A stretch of DNA of 64,000 bases from Oceanibium sediminis (GCF_003265325.1 NZ_QGNX01000001.1:992001-1056000); one strand, 5' to 3'. Numbered from the stretch's first letter, positions 30,070-38,862 are shown. Numbers and translations are program-made. The notes: a model not told the origin generated them from the letters alone.

Positions 30070-31530
30070 ATGAGCAAGGTCATAAAAGGCGGCACCATCG
30101 TCACCGCCGATCGTCAGTACACCGCGGACGTCCTGATCGAGGGCGAGACCATCGCCGAGATCGGAGAGAACCTGAAGGGCGACGAGGTGATCGACGCGGA
30201 AGGCGCCTATGTCATCCCCGGCGGGATCGATCCGCACACGCACATGGAAATGCCCTTCATGGGGACCACTGCCGCGGAAACCTTCGAATCTGGGACCTGG
30301 GCCGCTGCCGCGGGCGGCACCACGATGCTGATCGACTTCTGCCTTCCGGGCGAGGACGGCAGCATCAAGAACGCGATCAACGAGTGGCACCGCAAGTCCG
30401 CGCCGCAGATCTGCTCGGACATCGGCTACCACATGGCCGTCACCGGCTGGAACGAGAACATCTTCGAAGAGATGAAGGACGCCGTCGACATGGGCGTGAA
30501 TTCCTTCAAGCACTTCATGGCCTACAAGGGCGCGCTGATGATCGAGGATGACGAGATGTTCGCCTCTTTCCAGCGCTGCAAGGAGCTGGGTGCGCTGCCC
30601 ATGGTGCATGCCGAGAACGGCGATGTGGTGGACCTTCTGCAAAAGAAGATGCTGGCCGAGGGCATCACCGGCCCCGAGGGCCACGCCTATTCCCGCCCGC
30701 CCGAGGTGGAGGGAGAGGCCGCGAACCGCGCCATCATGATCGCCGACGCAGTGGGCACGCCGCTTTACATCGTGCACGTCAGTTGCGAGCAGGCCCATGA
30801 AGCCATCCGCCGCGCCCGCCAGAAGGGCCACCGGGTCTATGGTGAGCCGCTGGCGCAATACCTGGTGCTGGACGACAGCGAATACCTCAACAAGGACTGG
30901 GACCACGCCGCTCGCCGGGTGATGAGCCCGCCGTTCCGCTCCAAGGAACACCAGGACGGGCTCTGGGCCGGGCTGGCGTCAGGCTCTCTCCAGGTGGTGG
31001 CCACGGATCATGCAGGCTTCAACACCGAGCAGAAACGCGCTGGGCGCGACAATTTCTGCCTGATCCCCAACGGCACCACGGGGGTGGAGGAGCGCCTCGC
31101 CGTGCTCTGGACCTTCGGGGTGGAAACCGGGCGCCTGACGCCTGAGGAATTCGTCGCCGTGACCTCGACCAATATCGCGAAGATCCTGAACATCTACCCC
31201 AAGAAGGGCGCGCTGGTGCCGGGTGCGGATGCGGATATCACGGTCTGGGATCCCAAGCTGAAGAAGACGCTGTCCGCCTCCACCCACAAGTCGGTGCTGG
31301 ACTACTCGGTTTGGGAAGGGATCGAGGTCTTGGCCCAGGCGCGCTACACCCTGTCGCGCGGTGACGTGATCTGGGCCTGGGGCCAGAACTCCCAGCCGCA
31401 GCCGGGCCGCGGCAAGTTCGTGCCCCGCCCGGCGTTCAGCTCCGCCGCGAAGGCGCTGAGCCAGTGGAAGGAACTGAACTCCCCGCGCATGGTCCGACGT
31501 GACCCGTTGAACATCCCGGCCGGGGTTTGA
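30070..31530 (+). CDS. hydA: Dihydropyrimidinase
   Basis: Cyclic amidohydrolase of 486 residues that opens 5,6-dihydrouracil or dihydrothymine (and often hydantoins) to the N-carbamoyl amino acid. The binuclear zinc site is visible: the HTH in GGIDPHTHMEMPF, the carbamylated Lys within SFKHFMAYKGAL, His in PMVHAENGDVV, His in LYIVHVSCEQAH, and Asp in VATDHAGF. The substrate loop GRDNFCLIPNGTTGVEERL is family-typical. A CAGGAGG site supports the ATG. It is the second step of the pathway completed by its neighbours. Confidence 0.95.
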   Translation: MSKVIKGGTIVTADRQYTADVLIEGETIAEIGENLKGDEVIDAEGAYVIPGGIDPHTHMEMPFMGTTAAETFESGTWAAAAGGTTMLIDFCLPGEDGSIKNAINEWHRKSAPQICSDIGYHMAVTGWNENIFEEMKDAVDMGVNSFKHFMAYKGALMIEDDEMFASFQRCKELGALPMVHAENGDVVDLLQKKMLAEGITGPEGHAYSRPPEVEGEAANRAIMIADAVGTPLYIVHVSCEQAHEAIRRARQKGHRVYGEPLAQYLVLDDSEYLNKDWDHAARRVMSPPFRSKEHQDGLWAGLASGSLQVVATDHAGFNTEQKRAGRDNFCLIPNGTTGVEERLAVLWTFGVETGRLTPEEFVAVTSTNIAKILNIYPKKGALVPGADADITVWDPKLKKTLSASTHKSVLDYSVWEGIEVLAQARYTLSRGDVIWAWGQNSQPQPGRGKFVPRPAFSSAAKALSQWKELNSPRMVRRDPLNIPAGV

Positions 31531-31537
31531 AGGAAGG

Positions 31538-31912
31538 ATGTCGAAAGAGATCCGGGCTACGATCGACAATGCGACGGTTTCAATGCTCGAGGCCGCCGCC
31601 AGCGGAAGCTTGATTGTGGCGCTCGCAGGTGTTCCCAAGGCCATCGAAATCGGTAGGGGCGCGCCCGGAATTTTTGCGTTCTTCATAGCAATGAATGCAG
31701 CCGCTCTATTTTGTTCAGTTTGGGCAAACGTGACCCGCAGATGGACTAGTTTGAGGATGGAGAGTCGGAACAATCAGGAGGATAGTTATGGGCTGTTTAA
31801 CTGGCGCCCTGAATGGTTGGAGCAGAGGAACTCGCTACTAATATTTGGTTCTGCATCGTTGATCGCGGTGAGCTACTTTTGTCTCAGCTTTCAGCTCTTC
31901 TGGTGGTCATAG
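31538..31912 (+). CDS. Small two- to three-span membrane protein of unknown function, atypical base composition
   Basis: A 124-residue protein with hydrophobic segments at about residues 20-35 (SGSLIVALAGVP), 43-62 (GIFAFFIAMNAAALFCSVWA) and 100-122 (LLIFGSASLIAVSYFCLSFQLFW). Its DNA is visibly AT-richer than every neighbour and uses codons rare in this region. It lies 7 bp after the dihydropyrimidinase and its TAG ends 1 bp before the ABC ATPase ATG, so it is translationally placed in the operon. Either a recent insertion or a real accessory membrane component; no family recognised. Confidence 0.6.
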   Translation: MSKEIRATIDNATVSMLEAAASGSLIVALAGVPKAIEIGRGAPGIFAFFIAMNAAALFCSVWANVTRRWTSLRMESRNNQEDSYGLFNWRPEWLEQRNSLLIFGSASLIAVSYFCLSFQLFWWS

Positions 31913-31913
31913 G

Positions 31914-32717
31914 ATGTCTGATATGAGCCTGACGGAAGCTGGCCCGGTAATTCAAGCCCGCGCTCTGAACCTGACCTTCCAGACCGGCGATGGCCCGGTC
32001 CACGCCTTGAAGGACATCGATCTGACCATCGAAAAGGGCGAGTTCGTTTCCTTCATCGGCCCCTCCGGCTGCGGGAAAACCACCTTCCTGCGGGTCATGG
32101 CGGATCTGGAAACGCCGACGTCCGGCAGCATCACCATCAACGGAACAAGTCCCGAGGAAGCGCGCCGCGCGCGCGCCTACGGCTATGTCTTCCAGGCCGC
32201 CGGACTGTACCCCTGGCGGACCATCGGCGGAAACATCCGCCTGCCGCTGGAAATCATGGGACTGGGCAAGGTCGAACAGGCCGAACGCACGGCGCGTGTG
32301 CTGGACCTCGTCGAACTCTCCGGCTTCGAGAAGAAATTCCCCTGGCAGCTGTCGGGCGGCATGCAGCAACGCGCCTCAATCGCGCGCGCCCTGGCCTTCG
32401 ACGCGGACATCCTGCTGATGGACGAACCCTTCGGCGCGCTGGACGAAATCGTGCGCGACCGGCTGAATGAACAGCTGCTCGCCCTCTGGGCCAGGACGGA
32501 GAAGACGATCGGCTTCGTCACCCACTCGATCCCCGAGGCGGTCTACCTTTCCACCAAGATCGTGGTGATGAGCCCGCGCCCCGGCCGGATCGCCGATATC
32601 ATCGAAAGCCCGCTGCCGAAGGAACGCCCGCTCGATATCCGCGACAGCCCGGAATTCATCGAAATCGCCCACCGCGTCCGCGAGGGCCTGCGCGCAGGAC
32701 ATGGCGATGATGTCTGA
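31914..32717 (+). CDS. ABC transporter ATPase of the pyrimidine-operon importer (SsuB/TauB/ThiZ type)
   Basis: A 267-residue nitrate/sulfonate/taurine-class ATPase. Walker A GPSGCGKTT, Q-loop VFQAAGLYPWRT, signature LSGGMQQR, Walker B ILLMDEPFGALDE and switch His FVTHSIPEAVYL are complete. It belongs with two permeases and a THI5-like binding protein downstream, after a gap with an inverted repeat. Probable job: energising uptake of a pyrimidine or a ring-opened pyrimidine. The substrate is inferred from context only. Confidence 0.9.
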   Translation: MSDMSLTEAGPVIQARALNLTFQTGDGPVHALKDIDLTIEKGEFVSFIGPSGCGKTTFLRVMADLETPTSGSITINGTSPEEARRARAYGYVFQAAGLYPWRTIGGNIRLPLEIMGLGKVEQAERTARVLDLVELSGFEKKFPWQLSGGMQQRASIARALAFDADILLMDEPFGALDEIVRDRLNEQLLALWARTEKTIGFVTHSIPEAVYLSTKIVVMSPRPGRIADIIESPLPKERPLDIRDSPEFIEIAHRVREGLRAGHGDDV

Positions 32718-32821
32718 AAAAAGCAGCCCCCCGCCCCGTGACCGGAACGAGGGACCGACTTCACTCACGGTCATCGGCTCTCCAGCCTGTACCGTGCATT
32801 TATCTAAAATCCTAAATGCTT

Positions 32822-32915
32822 ACTTTACTCTTAAAATACTCCCGCCGGAGGCAAGAAAACTTCTGGCGCGCCGGGGAAAAGAATGCCTCCGGCGGGAGTA
32901 TTTGGTGAGTAAAGT
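32822..32915. repeat. Long inverted repeat pair of a dispersed intergenic element
   Basis: The left arm at 32822-32853 and the right arm at 32884-32915 are reverse complements over 32 bp with three mismatches, separated by 30 bp. The core is GCCTCCGGCGGGAGTATTT followed by a GAGTAAAGT tail. Further copies are at 35880-35911 and 56646-56676. It lies between the ABC ATPase and permease genes and would form a strong hairpin in mRNA. Confidence 0.93.
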
Positions 32916-32927
32916 GGGGGCGCGCGC

Positions 32928-33842
32928 ATGAGGGGGGGGCTTGCGATCCTGGTGGTGCTGGCGGGGTTCTGGCTGCTCTGGATGGCGGCCGTGCCGCCGA
33001 TGAACATGAAATGGGAAGTTTCCCAGGCGCAGCGCGCGGGGGCCGAGGTGGTGTTGCCAGAGGGCAATATCCGCGACGCCAGCGCGCTGTGGCTGACGCT
33101 GCGCAATCCGGGGCTTATCCCGGGGACCTACGTTCAGGAAAAGCCGCGCCTGCCTGCGCCGGCCCAGGTTTTCGCCGAGCTTTGGGATACGACCGTGGGC
33201 AAGCGCCTCAGTTCCAAGCGCAGCCTGGTCTACCACGCCTGGATCACGCTGGAGGCGACGTTGCTCGGCTTTGCGCTGGGCACGGGGCTGGGCATCCTTC
33301 TGGCGGTGGGGATCGTGCATAACCGGGTGATGGACGCGTCCTTCATGCCCTGGGCCATTGCCAGTCAGACCATTCCGATCCTGGCGATCGCGCCGATGAT
33401 CATCGTCGTGATGAACTCGGTCGGGATCACGGGGCTTGTGCCGAAGGCGATCATTTCCGCCTACCTGAGTTTCTTCCCGGTGGTCGTGGGCATGGTGAAG
33501 GGCTTGCGCAGCCCCGGCCTGATGCAGCTGGACCTGTTGAAGACCTACAGCGCGAGCGGCTGGCAGACCTTCTGGAAGCTGCGCCTGCCCGCGGCGTTGC
33601 CCTATCTGTTCCCGTCCCTGAAGGTGGGGATCGCGGCCAGCCTGGTCGGGGCGATCGTGGGCGAGTTGCCGACCGGCGCAGTTGCGGGCCTTGGCGCGCG
33701 CCTGCTGGCGGGGAGCTATTACGGGCAGACGGTCCAGATCTGGTCCGCCCTGTTCGGGGCGGCGATCGTGGCGGCCGCGTTGGTTGGCATCATCGGGATC
33801 GCGCAGAACATGACATTGCGGCGCATGGGGTTCGGGCGATGA
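32928..33842 (+). CDS. ABC transporter permease 1 of the pyrimidine-operon importer
   Basis: A 304-residue permease of the SsuC/TauC type. After an N-terminal span (LAILVVLAGFWLLWMAAV) there is a periplasmic segment of about 75 residues, then five to six spans with the conserved binding-protein-dependent permease block ending in LPAALPYLFPSLKVGIAASLVGAIVGE (in part). The long periplasmic insertion near the N-terminus is unusual for this family. Its 3' end overlaps the second permease by 4 bp. Confidence 0.88.
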   Translation: MRGGLAILVVLAGFWLLWMAAVPPMNMKWEVSQAQRAGAEVVLPEGNIRDASALWLTLRNPGLIPGTYVQEKPRLPAPAQVFAELWDTTVGKRLSSKRSLVYHAWITLEATLLGFALGTGLGILLAVGIVHNRVMDASFMPWAIASQTIPILAIAPMIIVVMNSVGITGLVPKAIISAYLSFFPVVVGMVKGLRSPGLMQLDLLKTYSASGWQTFWKLRLPAALPYLFPSLKVGIAASLVGAIVGELPTGAVAGLGARLLAGSYYGQTVQIWSALFGAAIVAAALVGIIGIAQNMTLRRMGFGR

Positions 33843-34768
33843 CAGGATATTCCGGGCCAATTCCCACGGCGATCGGGGCCGTTCTGCTGAGTGTCCTCGC
33901 GCTTCTGATGCTGGTCGAGGGGCGCACCGGTTTCGCGCCCTTCGGTATCGGGTTGCTGGCGGTGCTGGCGATCCTGATGTTGATCGCCGGCCGGGTGCAA
34001 CGGCCCGGGCGGGGCGGGGTCCTGCCGCCGGTTTTGCTGGGGCTGGCCCTGCTGGTCCTGTGGGAGGTGGGCACCCGCGCCTACGAGGTGCCCGCGGTGA
34101 TCCTGCCCCCGGTCAGCGCCATCGCGGTGCGGTTCGCGTCGAGCCTGGACATCCTGTGGCAGGACTTCGTGCAGACCTTCGTAAAGGGGGCGTTGTCGGG
34201 CTATATCATCGGCTGCGGCGCGGGGTTCCTGACGGCACTGGCCTCTGACCGCTCGCCCTTCCTGCAGCGCGGCTTGTTGCCGGTGGGCAATTTCCTGGCG
34301 GCGATGCCGATCATCGGCACGGCGCCGATCCTGGTGATGTGGTTCGGGTTCGACTGGCAATCCAAGGCCGCCGTTGTCGCGGTGATGTGTTTCTTTCCGA
34401 TGCTGGTCAACACCGTGCAGGGGCTGAAGGCGACGGATTCGATGCAGCGCGACCTGATGCGCACCTACGCGGCGAGCTATGGGCAGACGCTGGTCAAACT
34501 TCGCTTGCCAGCCGCGGCCCCCTTCGTTTTCAATGGTTTGAAGATCTGCACCACTTTGGCGTTGATCGGCGCCATCGTGGCCGAGTTCTTCGGCTCTCCC
34601 ATCCGGGGCATGGGCTTTCGCATCTCGACCGAGGTGGGGCGGCTGGCGCTGGACATGGTCTGGGCCGAGATCGTGGTAGCGGCCCTTGCGGGCTCTGCCT
34701 TTTACGGCGTGGTAACGCTCCTGGAGAGAGCGGCCACGTTCTGGCACCCGTCACAGCGCCGGGGCTGA
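33839..34768 (+). CDS. ABC transporter permease 2 of the pyrimidine-operon importer
   Basis: A 309-residue permease homologous to its neighbour. It has about two extra N-terminal hydrophobic segments (residues 10-50), then the SsuC/ThiX core with IGTAPILVMWFGF, KLRLPAAAPFVFNGLKI and LIGAIVAEFFGS. Two different permease genes imply a heterodimeric channel. The ATG lies in an ATGA overlap with the upstream gene, and the binding-protein gene follows after 21 bp. Confidence 0.88.
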   Translation: MTGYSGPIPTAIGAVLLSVLALLMLVEGRTGFAPFGIGLLAVLAILMLIAGRVQRPGRGGVLPPVLLGLALLVLWEVGTRAYEVPAVILPPVSAIAVRFASSLDILWQDFVQTFVKGALSGYIIGCGAGFLTALASDRSPFLQRGLLPVGNFLAAMPIIGTAPILVMWFGFDWQSKAAVVAVMCFFPMLVNTVQGLKATDSMQRDLMRTYAASYGQTLVKLRLPAAAPFVFNGLKICTTLALIGAIVAEFFGSPIRGMGFRISTEVGRLALDMVWAEIVVAALAGSAFYGVVTLLERAATFWHPSQRRG

Positions 34769-34789
34769 GGTTCAACAAGGAGAGAAGTC

Positions 34790-35770
34790 ATGAAGAAGAT
34801 TCTTGCCACCGCCCTCGGGCTGGGAATCGCCAGTGGGGCCCAGGCGGCCGATGACGTCACGCTGCAATTGCAATGGGTCACCCAGGCGCAGTTCGCGGGG
34901 TATTACGTGGCGCTCGACAAGGGGTACTACGAGGAAGAGGACCTGAACGTCACCATCAAGCCCGGCGGCCCGGACATCGCGCCGCCCCAGGTGCTGGCGG
35001 GTGGTGGCGCGGACGTGATGCTGAACTGGATGCCCTCGGCCCTGTCGGCGCGGGAAAAGGGCTTGCCGGTGGTCAACATCGCGCAACCGTTCAAGTCGAG
35101 CGGGCTGATGCTGACCTGCTGGAAGGACACCGGGATCGAAACCCCCGAGGATTTCCGAGGCAAGACCATCGGCGTCTGGTTCTTCGGCAACGAGTACCCG
35201 TTCCTGAGCTGGATGAGCCAGCTGGGCATTCCCACCGACGGCTCGGACGACGGGGTGACGGTGCTGAAGCAGGGCTTCAACGTGGACCCGCTGCTGCAGC
35301 GCCAAGCGGACTGCATTTCGACCATGACCTACAACGAGTACGGGCAAGTGCTGGACGCGGGTGTCTCGCCCGAGGAGCTGGTCACCTTCAAGTACGAGGA
35401 TCAGGGCGTGGCGACCCTTGAGGACGGGATCTATGCGTTGGAGGAGAACCTGGAGGACCCCGCTTTCGTGGACAAGATGGTGCGGTTCGTGCGCGCCTCC
35501 ATGAAGGGGTGGAAATACGCCGAGGAGAACCCCGACGAGGCGGCGGAGATCGTGCTGGACAACGACGCGACGGGTGCGCAGACGGAAAAGCACCAGAAGC
35601 GGATGATGGGCGAGATCGCGAAGCTGACCGCCGGTTCCAACGGGGCGCTTGACCCGGCGGATTACGAGCGGACGGTGGCCACACTGCTGGGCGGTGGTTC
35701 CGACCCGGTGATCACCAAGGAGCCGGAGGGCGCCTGGACCCACGTCATCACGGATGCGGCGTTGAACTGA
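34790..35770 (+). CDS. NMT1/THI5-like ABC transporter substrate-binding protein
   Basis: A 326-residue periplasmic binding protein with signal peptide (ILATALGLGIASGAQA). The fold family (ThiY/THI5-like) binds pyrimidine precursors of thiamine, and markers are LQLQWVTQAQFAGYYVALDKG (in part), GGPDIAPPQVLAGGGADV and GKTIGVWFFGNE. Given its operon, uracil, thymine or their ring-opened products are more likely ligands than thiamine precursors; this is inference. AGGAGA supports the ATG. A terminator-like hairpin follows the stop. Confidence 0.88.
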   Translation: MKKILATALGLGIASGAQAADDVTLQLQWVTQAQFAGYYVALDKGYYEEEDLNVTIKPGGPDIAPPQVLAGGGADVMLNWMPSALSAREKGLPVVNIAQPFKSSGLMLTCWKDTGIETPEDFRGKTIGVWFFGNEYPFLSWMSQLGIPTDGSDDGVTVLKQGFNVDPLLQRQADCISTMTYNEYGQVLDAGVSPEELVTFKYEDQGVATLEDGIYALEENLEDPAFVDKMVRFVRASMKGWKYAEENPDEAAEIVLDNDATGAQTEKHQKRMMGEIAKLTAGSNGALDPADYERTVATLLGGGSDPVITKEPEGAWTHVITDAALN

Positions 35771-35794
35771 AGCCAATTCGTGCCGGAAAAGGGG

Positions 35795-35827
35795 AGGGGC
35801 CGCCGCTGGGTGGCCCTTTGCTGTTTG
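35795..35827 (+). terminator. Probable terminator of the pyrimidine operon
   Basis: The stem GGGCCGCC/GGTGGCCC (35797-35804 / 35809-35816, one G-U pair) with loop GCTG is followed by TTTGCTGTTTG. It begins 24 bp after the stop of the last transporter gene. The T-tract is broken, so efficiency is uncertain. Confidence 0.6.
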
Positions 35828-35879
35828 GGGGCGTCGGGTCTTGTCATTGGCGGACGGGGGTGCGGGTGGTGGTTGTCGT

Positions 35880-35911
35880 TGCCTCCGGCGGGAGTATTTG
35901 GGGAGTAAAGT
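35880..35911 (+). repeat. Dispersed intergenic repeat, single copy
   Basis: TGCCTCCGGCGGGAGTATTT, then GGGGAGTAAAGT, matches the right arm at 32884-32915 with two differences at the start of the tail. It lies in the 284-bp gap between the transporter operon and hslO; the rest of that gap holds a terminator and a promoter-like site. Confidence 0.9.
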
Positions 35912-35966
35912 GGGGGGCGATATCGATCGGCGCGGGGGCGGTGCCCGCGGCGGCTGGTCCCCGGGG

Positions 35967-35994
35967 TTGGCAAGCGGCATAACGTTGCCTATGT
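35967..35994 (+). promoter_or_regulatory. Candidate promoter for hslO
   Basis: TTGGCA at 35967-35972, a 16-bp spacer and CTATGT at 35989-35994 lie 60 bp upstream of the hslO ATG. The match is moderate and no clear heat-shock sigma-32 element is visible. Confidence 0.35.
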
Positions 35995-36054
35995 GGAGCG
36001 ACTTGTCGGCGCGATGGCGCGCTGGCCATACTCAGCCGCGAACAGGAGGCCCCG

Positions 36055-37038
36055 ATGACCAACGCAGAGCAGATCGCCTGGGATGACAGTGTGCTTCCGT
36101 TCCAGCTGGACGCCGTGGACATGCGCGGCCGCGTGATCCGGCTGGACCGGACGTTGCAGGATATCCTGAGCCAGCACAATTACCCCGCCCCGGTGGCGGA
36201 GCTGGTGGCCGAGGCCGCATTGCTGACCGCCCTGATCGGGCAGACCATCAAGCTGCGCTGGAAGCTGTCGTTGCAGATCCGCGGCGACGGGCCGATCCGG
36301 CTGATCGCCACCGATTACTACGGCCCCGAGAAGGAGGGCGAGCCGGGGCGTATCCGGGCCTGGGCCTCGTTCGACGAGGCGCGTTTGCCGGACCACACGG
36401 GCACGCCCTTCGAGGGGATCGGCAAGGGCATGTTCGCCATCCTGATCGACCAGGGGCAGGGCATGGTGCCATACCAGGGGATCACGCCGCTTGCCGGGGG
36501 CTCGCTCGCCGCTTGTGCGGAGACGTATTTCGCGCAGTCCGAGCAGTTGCCCACCCGCTTCACGCTGGGCATGGCGGAGTCCTTCGTGCCGGGCCAGGAG
36601 TCGACCTGGCGTTCTGGCGGGATCATGTTGCAGCACATGCCCAAGGCCTCGCCCTTTGCCAAGGGGGAGGCCACCGGCGAGGGCGGGTTGCTGACCCGGG
36701 ACGATATCCTGGGCGGGGACGAGGCGGAGAACTGGAACCGCGTCAACCTGCACCTGGATACGGTGGACCTGACCGAGCTCGTGGGACCGCATGTCACCCC
36801 GGATCGCCTGCTGCTGCGCCTGTTCCACGAGGAGCAGCCGCGCGTCTTCGACCCTCAGCAGGTGCGCTTCGGCTGCACCTGCGGGCCGGAGAAGGTGATC
36901 CAGTCCTTGTCGATCTATTCGGCCAAGGACATCGGGCACATGACGACGGAGGACGGCAAGGTCACCGCCGATTGCCAGTTCTGCGGCGCGCATTACGAGT
37001 TCGAGCCCGACGAGCTGGGGTTCGAGGCCAAGCGGTGA
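36055..37038 (+). CDS. hslO: Redox-regulated chaperone Hsp33
   Basis: Cytoplasmic holdase switched on by oxidation. The C-terminal redox-zinc centre is present as FGCTCGPEK and CQFCGAHYEF, giving the CxC plus CxxC set. The 327-residue length is slightly above the usual 290. N-terminal Hsp33 features include VAELVAEAALLTALIGQTIKL (in part) and the PYQGITPL loop. AACAGGAGG precedes the ATG. It starts a run with the Nudix, cca and exporter genes on the same strand. Confidence 0.95.
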   Translation: MTNAEQIAWDDSVLPFQLDAVDMRGRVIRLDRTLQDILSQHNYPAPVAELVAEAALLTALIGQTIKLRWKLSLQIRGDGPIRLIATDYYGPEKEGEPGRIRAWASFDEARLPDHTGTPFEGIGKGMFAILIDQGQGMVPYQGITPLAGGSLAACAETYFAQSEQLPTRFTLGMAESFVPGQESTWRSGGIMLQHMPKASPFAKGEATGEGGLLTRDDILGGDEAENWNRVNLHLDTVDLTELVGPHVTPDRLLLRLFHEEQPRVFDPQQVRFGCTCGPEKVIQSLSIYSAKDIGHMTTEDGKVTADCQFCGAHYEFEPDELGFEAKR

Positions 37039-37078
37039 CCCCTTGCCAGCGCGCGGGGCAGGGCACATCTTGAACCCC

Positions 37079-37696
37079 ATGCTGGATGGACCGCTTACCG
37101 TGGATACCCTGTCCCGGGCGCTTGCCGCGCCCGGGCTGGAAAAGAGTTCCGACTACGACCTGAACCCCGAGATCTGGGCCGGGCTGCCGCCGGTGCGCAA
37201 GCTGAAGCCGGCGGCCGTCCTGGTGCCCTTGCTTCAGCGGGACAGCGGTTTGCAGGTGGTGCTGACGCGCCGCTCGCGCCGGTTGAAGCACCACCCCGGC
37301 CAGATCGCCTTTCCCGGCGGGCGGGTGGACCCCGACGACGCGACCCGCTGGGACGCCGCCCTGCGCGAGGCGGAGGAGGAGATCGCCCTGCCGCGCGATG
37401 TGGTCAGCCCTCTAGGCGTGCTGAACCGGCATGAGACGGTCACCGGCTTCGACGTGGAGCCCCATATCGGCCTGATCGAGGGCCCGGCGGACTTCCACCC
37501 CGCCGAGGCGGAGGTGGCGGAGGTGTTCGAGGTGCCGCTGTGGTTCCTGCTGGACCCGGCGCATTACCAGACCCACACGCGCCGCTGGAACGGGATCGAC
37601 CGGCGCTACTACGCCGTGCCCTGGGGGCCGTATTACATCTGGGGCGCCACGGCGCGGATGCTGAAGGGCCTATCGGATCGGGTGAGCGGCGCGTGA
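37079..37696 (+). CDS. Nudix hydrolase, CoA pyrophosphatase type
   Basis: A 205-residue Nudix protein of the NudL/CoAse group, which cleaves CoA to phosphopantetheine and 3',5'-ADP. The UPF0035-type signature LKHHPGQIAFPGGR is directly followed by the Nudix box (GGRV...ALREAEEEIAL). The ATG at 37079 is chosen; a TTG at 37070, closer to a GGGGCAGGG stretch, is a possible alternative. The stop overlaps the cca GTG start, and hslO ends about 40 bp upstream. Confidence 0.9.
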   Translation: MLDGPLTVDTLSRALAAPGLEKSSDYDLNPEIWAGLPPVRKLKPAAVLVPLLQRDSGLQVVLTRRSRRLKHHPGQIAFPGGRVDPDDATRWDAALREAEEEIALPRDVVSPLGVLNRHETVTGFDVEPHIGLIEGPADFHPAEAEVAEVFEVPLWFLLDPAHYQTHTRRWNGIDRRYYAVPWGPYYIWGATARMLKGLSDRVSGA

Positions 37697-38862
37697 CCCG
37701 GCTGGACACCGACTGGATCAGGGATACGGGCCCCCGCGCGGTGCTGGATGCGCTGTGCGATGCGGGGTTCGAGGCCTATTACGTCGGCGGCGCGGTGCGC
37801 GATGCGCTGCTCGGGCGGGCGGTGACGGATATCGATGTCGCGACCAACGCCCCGCCCGATGCGGTGACGGCGGCGATGGACGGCGCGGGGCTGAAGACCA
37901 TCGCGACCGGGATCGAGCATGGCACCGTCACCGTGCTGAGCGGCATGCCGGTCGAGGTGACGACCTACCGCCGCGACGTGGCCACCGACGGGCGGCGCGC
38001 CACGGTCGCCTTTTCCGAAACTCTGGCCGAGGATGCGGCGCGGCGCGATTTTACGCTGAACGCGCTCTACGCGGATCGCGACGGCGCTGTTATCGATCCG
38101 CTGGGCGGGCTGGAGGATCTGCGCGCGGGCAAGGTGCGCTTCATCGGCGACGCCTCCCTTCGGATCCGCGAGGATGGCCTGCGCGTACTGCGCTTCTTCC
38201 GCTTTTTCGCGCATTACAGCCCCGCCGGCTCCGCCCCGGATGAGCAGGGTTTCGCCGCCATCGCGGCGGCGGGCGATGCCCTGCGCCCCGTCAGCAGGGA
38301 GCGCATCGGGGCCGAGATGACGAAGCTGCTGGCCGCGCCGGACCCCGGTGTCGCCGTGCAATCGATGGCCGGGGCGGGGGTGCTTCAGGCCGCGCTTCCC
38401 GGCGCGGACCCAGGCGTGTTGCCCCGGCTGATCGCTGTCGAGCAGGCGGAAGGAGTCACGCCCGACTGGCGCTGCCGCCTTGCCTGCCTTGGCGGCGACA
38501 CGCCGCTCGAGTCCTTGCGGCTGTCGCGCCGGGATGGGGCGACGCTGACGGCAATGGCGGAGGTCCGCGCCTCGGCCACGCCGTTGGAGGTGGTCGCGGA
38601 AATGAAGGGCGCGGATATCGCGACCCAGGGCGCGCTGCTGCGCGCGGCGGATGGGCAGGCGCTGCCGGAGGACTGGCGGACGCGGATCGCCAAGGGGGCC
38701 GCCGCGTGCTTTCCGCTGAGCGCGGCGGACCTGATCGGGCATTACGGCGAGGGCCCCGCGCTGGGCGCGGCGCTTGCAGCGTTGCGCGCGGCGTGGCGGG
38801 ACAGCGGCTTCACGCTGGATCGCGACGCCTTGCTGGAGATTGACAGCCGCGCCCGCGTCTGA
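37693..38862 (+). CDS. CCA tRNA nucleotidyltransferase / poly(A)-polymerase-family protein
   Basis: A class-II nucleotidyltransferase of 389 residues that builds or repairs tRNA 3'-CCA. Visible motifs are the catalytic YYVGGAVRDALLGRAVTDIDVAT (in part), EVTTYRRD, RRDFTLNALYAD, DPLGGLEDL, and RIREDGLRVLRFFRF. The GTG start sits in a GTGA overlap with the Nudix stop. The tRNA-Leu in this window already encodes CCA, so the enzyme may act in repair. The substrate split between CCA-adding and poly(A) polymerase cannot be decided from sequence alone. Confidence 0.92.
   Translation: MTRLDTDWIRDTGPRAVLDALCDAGFEAYYVGGAVRDALLGRAVTDIDVATNAPPDAVTAAMDGAGLKTIATGIEHGTVTVLSGMPVEVTTYRRDVATDGRRATVAFSETLAEDAARRDFTLNALYADRDGAVIDPLGGLEDLRAGKVRFIGDASLRIREDGLRVLRFFRFFAHYSPAGSAPDEQGFAAIAAAGDALRPVSRERIGAEMTKLLAAPDPGVAVQSMAGAGVLQAALPGADPGVLPRLIAVEQAEGVTPDWRCRLACLGGDTPLESLRLSRRDGATLTAMAEVRASATPLEVVAEMKGADIATQGALLRAADGQALPEDWRTRIAKGAAACFPLSAADLIGHYGEGPALGAALAALRAAWRDSGFTLDRDALLEIDSRARV

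Noticed and set aside
32822-32915. Possible CRISPR unit or transposon ends
   Set aside because: Only two arms in inverted orientation, no direct-repeat array, no transposase or target-site duplication; single copies elsewhere fit a REP-like element.
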